Shown: positions 4,410-7,792 of the stretch, piece after piece
How positions within the stretch are numbered: the stretch's first letter is position 1
Layout: every line of letters starts with the position of its first letter
NCBI GenBank assembly: GCA_934667465.1
Contig: CAKUMG010000237.1
Coordinates: 1 to 7,792, forward strand
Direction: 5' to 3'
Source of the DNA: an uncultured Actinoplanes sp.
Lineage (GTDB): Bacteria > Actinomycetota > Actinomycetes > Mycobacteriales > Micromonosporaceae
Length of the DNA stretch: 7,792 bases
The notes under the pieces: generated by a model
Database searches by the model: none
Told to the model about the DNA's origin: nothing
Seen by the model: the letters and a program-made list of their open reading frames with translations, nothing else
Made by a program: the position numbers and the translations under genes

Positions 4410-7400
4410 TCAGCGGCGGCTGCGGTCGCGTGCCGCCATCCGGGCCGCGCCGCCGCCGAGGACCAGCAGCACCGCGAGCAGCAGCAGCCCGGTCAGATCC
4501 TGGCCCGTCTTGGGAAGGTTGCCGCCGGATGCGTTGTTCCGGTCCGGCGTCGAGACGGGGTCGGTCCCGCCGTCGCCGGTGTCCGGGCCCGTGCCGCCGC
4601 CGTCACCGTCGTCGGTGCCGGGGTCCGTGGCCGAGGCGGCGATGGTCAGCTCGGCGGTCGCGGTGTTGTTGACCGTGTTGCCCTCCGTGCTGGTCGTGCT
4701 GATCGTGACCGCGACGGGGAACGTGCCCGACTTCGCGTTCTTGGCCACCGCCAGGTAGAGCCACAGCTCGCTGCTCGAGCCGACCGGCGCGTCCGGGCCG
4801 ACGCAGGTGACCGCGTTGCTGTCGATGTCGGGTGCGGGCTCGCAGGTGATGTCGACGGTGTCGGCAGCGGTGGCGGCGGCGGTGAACTCGGCCGCGGCGG
4901 CGTCGAGCAGGACGGCGGCGCGGGTGAGGGTGGTGCCGGCGGGCGGGTCGACGACGAAGGTGACGTCGGCGGCGCTCTGGCTGCCGTTGTTGCTGTAGGG
5001 CAGGCGGAGCAGGATCGCCTTGCCGCGTACGGCGGTGGGCTTGGGGTTGGCGTATTCGATGTCGAGGTCCACGCTCGGGGCGGTGACGGTCAGGCCGGGC
5101 AGGGCCTGGTCGTCGGCGGAGCCGCAGACGCCGTCGCCGCCGCCGTCGATGCAGCCGCCGCCGAGGGTGGAGCCGACCGCGGCGGTCGCGGCGACGACCA
5201 GGGGCAGGTCGAGCTGGACGGTCTCGCCGTTCGCGATGCCGAGGGTGCAGGTGACGACGCGCATGGTGCTGCCCATCGCGCAGCCGTCCGGCAGGGTGCC
5301 CGCGGTCGTGCTGGTGGGCAGGACGATCGAGACGGTGTACGGGTCCGCGTCGCCGGGCCCGCTGTTGGTGAGCGTCACCGGCAGCGTGGTGGTCTGCCCG
5401 GGCGCGGGCCGGCGGACGGTGGGCGTGCCGACGGTGACCGTGACGGTGTAGTCCGCTGCGGCCGTGGTGATCAGCGTGCCGGTGGAGGTGAGCGTGTCCC
5501 CGGCGGTGTCCGGGTCGGCGAGCACGATGCCGGTGGGCGCCCAGCGGGTGCCGACGGCGACCGAGGCGGCCACGCTCACGTCGACGGTGACCGCGGTGGC
5601 CACGCCGGCGACCAGCGAGACGTCGGTGCAGGTGACCGCGGCCGCGGTGACCGTGCACGTGTTGTCGCCGATGGTGGCCCCGGTGACGGTGAAGCCGGTG
5701 GGCTTGCCCGCCAGGGGCAGGGTGAACGTGAGGCCGTCGTAGTCGGCGGTGGCCGTGTAGCTGATCCGGCCGGTGCCGGTGGCGCCGCGGGCGACCGTGG
5801 CACCGGTGACCGTGGCGGCGGCGGTCTCCTGCAGCGGGCGGCCGGAGGCGAACAGCTGCACGAGCGCGGAGCCGCCGCAGGTGGCCGCGCCGCCGTTGAG
5901 GGTGACGCAGCCGTTGCCGACCGTGTCGCCGTCGTCGGCGGTGGCCGAGACGAGCACCGGCACGTTCCAGGTGCGGGTCGCGCCGACCGCCTGGTCGAAG
6001 CGGCAGGAGAGCAGCGTCGTCCCGGACAGGCTGCAGTCGAGGGCGGCCTGGCCGCTGAGCGCGCCGAACGTGCTGTTGGTGGGCGCGGTGACGGTGGCGG
6101 TGGCGCCTGTCGCGTCGGACGGGCCGGGGTTGGCCACGGCGATGCTCATGGTCGTCGTGTCGCCGGGGGCGACGGTGCCGGTGGGTCCGGTGACGGTGGC
6201 GGTGAGCGGGGTGCTCGGGGCGCCGGTGGTGGCGAGCGTGCCGCTGCCGGTGGCGGTCTCGGTGCCGACGGCCACGGTGATGCCAGTGGCGGTCCAGGTG
6301 ACGCCGGCGCGCAGGGCGGCGGCGGCCCGGACGGTGAGGCCGATCGGGCTCGTGCCGCCCGCCTCGAGCGTGACGCCGGTGCAGGTGAGCGCGCCGGTGG
6401 TCAGCGAGCAGCCCGATCCGGCGGGCGCGGTGAAGCCGGTCACCGTCAGGCCGCCGGGCAGGGTGGCCAGCGGCACGGTGACGGTGGCTCCGGCGATGGC
6501 GCCGGTGGTGGTCGTCCGCACGTACGCGGTGGCGGTCTGCCCGGGGACGACGGTGGCCGCGGTCGTGGCGATGGCGACCCGCTGGCTGAGCGTCAGGCCG
6601 AGCTCGATCGCGGGGATGGGGGTGCACTCGCCGGCGTCGACGCAGGCGGTGCCGCCGCCGAGCGGGGTGCCGCCGGTGACGGTCGCGGCGACCTGCAGCG
6701 GCAGGGTGAACGGCAGCGTGACGTCGGCGGCCACGTCGACCGTGCACGTCGCCTCCGCCGGAGTGGAGGTGCAGAAGGTCGGACGGCCCTCGGCGACGAA
6801 CGCGGTGCCGGCCGGGGCGCGGAAGACCAGGGCGCGCTGCCGGGCGTCGGACGGGCCCTCGTTGCGGACGGCGACAACCAGGGCGGTACGCGCGCCGGGC
6901 CGGACCGTGCCGGCGGCGGGCGGGGTGACGGTCACGGTCAGCGTGCTGGCCGCGGCGCCGAGCGTGGCCAGGGTGGCGGGGGTCGTGACCGTGGCGGCGC
7001 CGCGGGTGACGGTGACCGCCGGGGCCCAGACGCCGGTGGTGGCGGCCGCGGTGGCGCGCAGCGTCAGCTCCACGGTGGTGGAGGCCTCGGCGGCGAGGTC
7101 GAAGTCGGGGCAGCTGATGTCGGTCAGGCCGATGATGCAGCCCAGGCCGCCGCGGGTGGCGGCGGTGACCGAGAGGCCCGTGGGCAGGCCGGCGAGCGGG
7201 ACGGCGAGGGTGAGGCCGGTCCGGGCGTCGGCGGCGGTGACGGTCAGCCGGGCGGTGCCGGTGCGGCCGGGGACGACCGTGGCCGGGGTGGCGGCGACGG
7301 TGATCGCCTGGGCGAGGGTGCGGCCGACGGGGATGCCGGGCAGCCCCGGCTCGGTGTCGCCGCAGACGCCGTCACCGTCGGTGTCGAGGCAGCCGTCGCC

Positions 7401-7792
7401 GAGCGTGGTGCCCGGCGCGGTGCCCGCGCCGACGAGTAGCGGGATGCTCCACTGCAGCGGGTCGGCGGCGGCGGTCAGGCCGAACGTGCAGTTCAGCCGG
7501 GTGCTGCCGGCGGGGCGGCAGTTGGTGGCGGCCTGGCCGGTCAGGGTGCCGAACGTGGTGCCCGACGGCGCGAGGACGCTGGTGGTGGCGCCGAGCGCGT
7601 CGGACGGGCCGAGGTTGTCGACGGTGACGGTCAGGGTGGTGGTGCCGCCGGGCTCGACGCTGCCCGTGGCGAGCCGGGTCGCGTAGGTCAGCGGCGCGAC
7701 CGGGGTGCCGGTGCGGATCAGGGTGCCGCTGCCGAACGCGGTCTGCCCGGCGGCGTTGGTCAGGGTGATCCGGGCCGGGGTCCAGGCAACGC
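4410..7792 (-). CDS. Sortase-anchored (LPKTG) modular surface protein with DUF11-like repeats, 5' end outside window
   Basis: The frame is open from the right edge to TGA 4410-4412, giving 1126 visible residues. GTG 7073 lies inside a module that continues upstream without a stop, so it is not the start. The C-terminus is a wall-sorting signal: an Asp/Gly/Thr-Pro linker (about 4520-4635), LPKTG (4503-4517), a hydrophobic stretch (LLLLAVLLVLGGG) and a basic tail (RDRSRR). Sortase would cut after Thr and link the protein to peptidoglycan. The rest consists of two alternating beta-sandwich-like modules rich in Thr, Val, Ala and Gly. Type A (PGxTTxLxVxVxNxGPSDA, about 105-120 aa) occurs four times and type B (VVPGxT...LPxGLxVT...ITV, about 120-135 aa) three times plus a partial copy. 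A final DUF11/CARDB-like unit ends in NNTATAELTI. Almost every module has one or two close cysteine pairs. The secretion signal should lie upstream. Such proteins serve as stalks or adhesins; the partner is unknown. The abundant Thr could be glycosylated. Confidence 0.9.
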   Translation of the reverse strand, partial: VAWTPARITLTNAAGQTAFGSGTLIRTGTPVAPLTYATRLATGSVEPGGTTTLTVTVDNLGPSDALGATTSVLAPSGTTFGTLTGQAATNCRPAGSTRLNCTFGLTAAADPLQWSIPLLVGAGTAPGTTLGDGCLDTDGDGVCGDTEPGLPGIPVGRTLAQAITVAATPATVVPGRTGTARLTVTAADARTGLTLAVPLAGLPTGLSVTAATRGGLGCIIGLTDISCPDFDLAAEASTTVELTLRATAAATTGVWAPAVTVTRGAATVTTPATLATLGAAASTLTVTVTPPAAGTVRPGARTALVVAVRNEGPSDARQRALVFRAPAGTAFVAEGRPTFCTSTPAEATCTVDVAADVTLPFTLPLQVAATVTGGTPLGGGTACVDAGECTPIPAIELGLTLSQRVAIATTAATVVPGQTATAYVRTTTTGAIAGATVTVPLATLPGGLTVTGFTAPAGSGCSLTTGALTCTGVTLEAGGTSPIGLTVRAAAALRAGVTWTATGITVAVGTETATGSGTLATTGAPSTPLTATVTGPTGTVAPGDTTTMSIAVANPGPSDATGATATVTAPTNSTFGALSGQAALDCSLSGTTLLSCRFDQAVGATRTWNVPVLVSATADDGDTVGNGCVTLNGGAATCGGSALVQLFASGRPLQETAAATVTGATVARGATGTGRISYTATADYDGLTFTLPLAGKPTGFTVTGATIGDNTCTVTAAAVTCTDVSLVAGVATAVTVDVSVAASVAVGTRWAPTGIVLADPDTAGDTLTSTGTLITTAAADYTVTVTVGTPTVRRPAPGQTTTLPVTLTNSGPGDADPYTVSIVLPTSTTAGTLPDGCAMGSTMRVVTCTLGIANGETVQLDLPLVVAATAAVGSTLGGGCIDGGGDGVCGSADDQALPGLTVTAPSVDLDIEYANPKPTAVRGKAILLRLPYSNNGSQSAADVTFVVDPPAGTTLTRAAVLLDAAAAEFTAAATAADTVDITCEPAPDIDSNAVTCVGPDAPVGSSSELWLYLAVAKNAKSGTFPVAVTISTTSTEGNTVNNTATAELTIAASATDPGTDDGDGGGTGPDTGDGGTDPVSTPDRNNASGGNLPKTGQDLTGLLLLAVLLVLGGGAARMAARDRSRR
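4638..7792 (-). repeat. Alternating A/B protein modules of the surface protein
   Basis: In reading order, with approximate borders: B-tail 7790-7665, A1 7664-7323, B1 7319-6957, A2 6911-6597, B2 6596-6210, A3 6179-5859, B3 5855-5454, A4 5432-5070, and a distinct C-terminal unit 5069-4638. The A units share N-x-GPSDA or a close variant (NLGPSDA, NEGPSDA, NPGPSDA, NSGPGDA). At DNA level the 14-mer GCGTCGGACGGGCC encoding this motif is identical at 6112-6125, 6844-6857 and 7597-7610. The A-B pair repeats about every 720-750 bp, and the copies are well diverged, so this is an old duplication. Confidence 0.8.
7350..7385 (-). other. EF-hand-like calcium-binding loop in module A1
   Basis: The twelve residues DTDGDGVCGDTE place Asp at positions 1, 3 and 5, Gly at 6 and Glu at 12, which is the classic EF-hand loop pattern. 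It lies at the end of module A1 between two cysteines. The equivalent stretch of A4 (5112-5147) is partly decayed (DGGGDGVCGSAD), and those of A2 and A3 have lost the acidic residues. Calcium binding is inferred from the pattern. Confidence 0.45.

Noticed and set aside
4410..7073. Starting the surface protein at GTG 7073
   Set aside because: Reading upstream, the frame stays open to the window edge and completes module B1, a full A1 and part of another B module, so 7073 is internal.
3384..7439. A 1351-codon open frame on + across the WYL gene and opposite the wall-protein gene
   Set aside because: Its translation is low-complexity Gly/Arg/Ala sequence with no recognisable domain. The other strand and frame give clear WYL and modular LPKTG proteins.
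5773..7686. A 637-codon Val/Pro/Ser-rich frame on + that superficially looks like a secreted repeat protein
   Set aside because: It is the antisense shadow of the repeated modules and inherits their periodicity. The minus-strand frame has conserved motifs, cysteines and a sorting signal.

Overview
The window is very GC-rich DNA with strong G/C third-codon bias, sparse Shine-Dalgarno sequences, at least one probable leaderless gene, TANNNT-type -10 hexamers and TTGTCCACA-type DnaA boxes. Together these suggest a high-GC actinobacterium. A member of the Micromonosporaceae (Actinoplanes-like) is a plausible guess, but nothing in the sequence proves the genus.

Layout, left to right. (1) The 3' part of a TetR-family regulator on + (3-509). 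(2) A 174-bp gap with a nested stem-loop (561-594), then a small unrecognised acidic ORF with a good ribosome binding site (684-866). (3) A LacI-family regulator on + (920-2008), probably leaderless, with a tandem 8-residue duplication in its effector domain. (4) A 299-bp gap (2009-2307) between convergent genes. It is filled with repeats: about seven degenerate 15-17 bp units, then two copies of a 71-bp element at 92-bp offset, each with a perfect DnaA-box-like nonamer. (5) An AlkZ-like winged-helix DNA glycosylase on - (2308-3360) that keeps the QxQ catalytic motif. It is divergent, across only 63 bp, from (6) a WYL-domain HTH regulator on + (3424-4389). (7) A compact GC hairpin lies between the WYL gene and (8) a very long convergent gene on - (4410 to beyond 7792). 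Gene 8 encodes a secreted, sortase-anchored wall protein (C-terminal LPKTG) built from alternating DUF11-like beta-sandwich modules with regularly placed cysteine pairs. Its N-terminus is outside the window.

Three of the five recognisable complete or partial proteins are transcription factors (TetR, LacI, WYL). The clearest functional pairing is the divergent AlkZ-like/WYL pair, which reads as a DNA-repair gene with its own regulator. The wall protein, the LacI gene and the TetR fragment look like independent single-gene units. No tRNA, rRNA, CRISPR array, insertion sequence or phage gene was seen. The repeat-filled gap with DnaA boxes, the AlkZ-like/WYL module and the cysteine-paired wall protein are the parts most worth following up.
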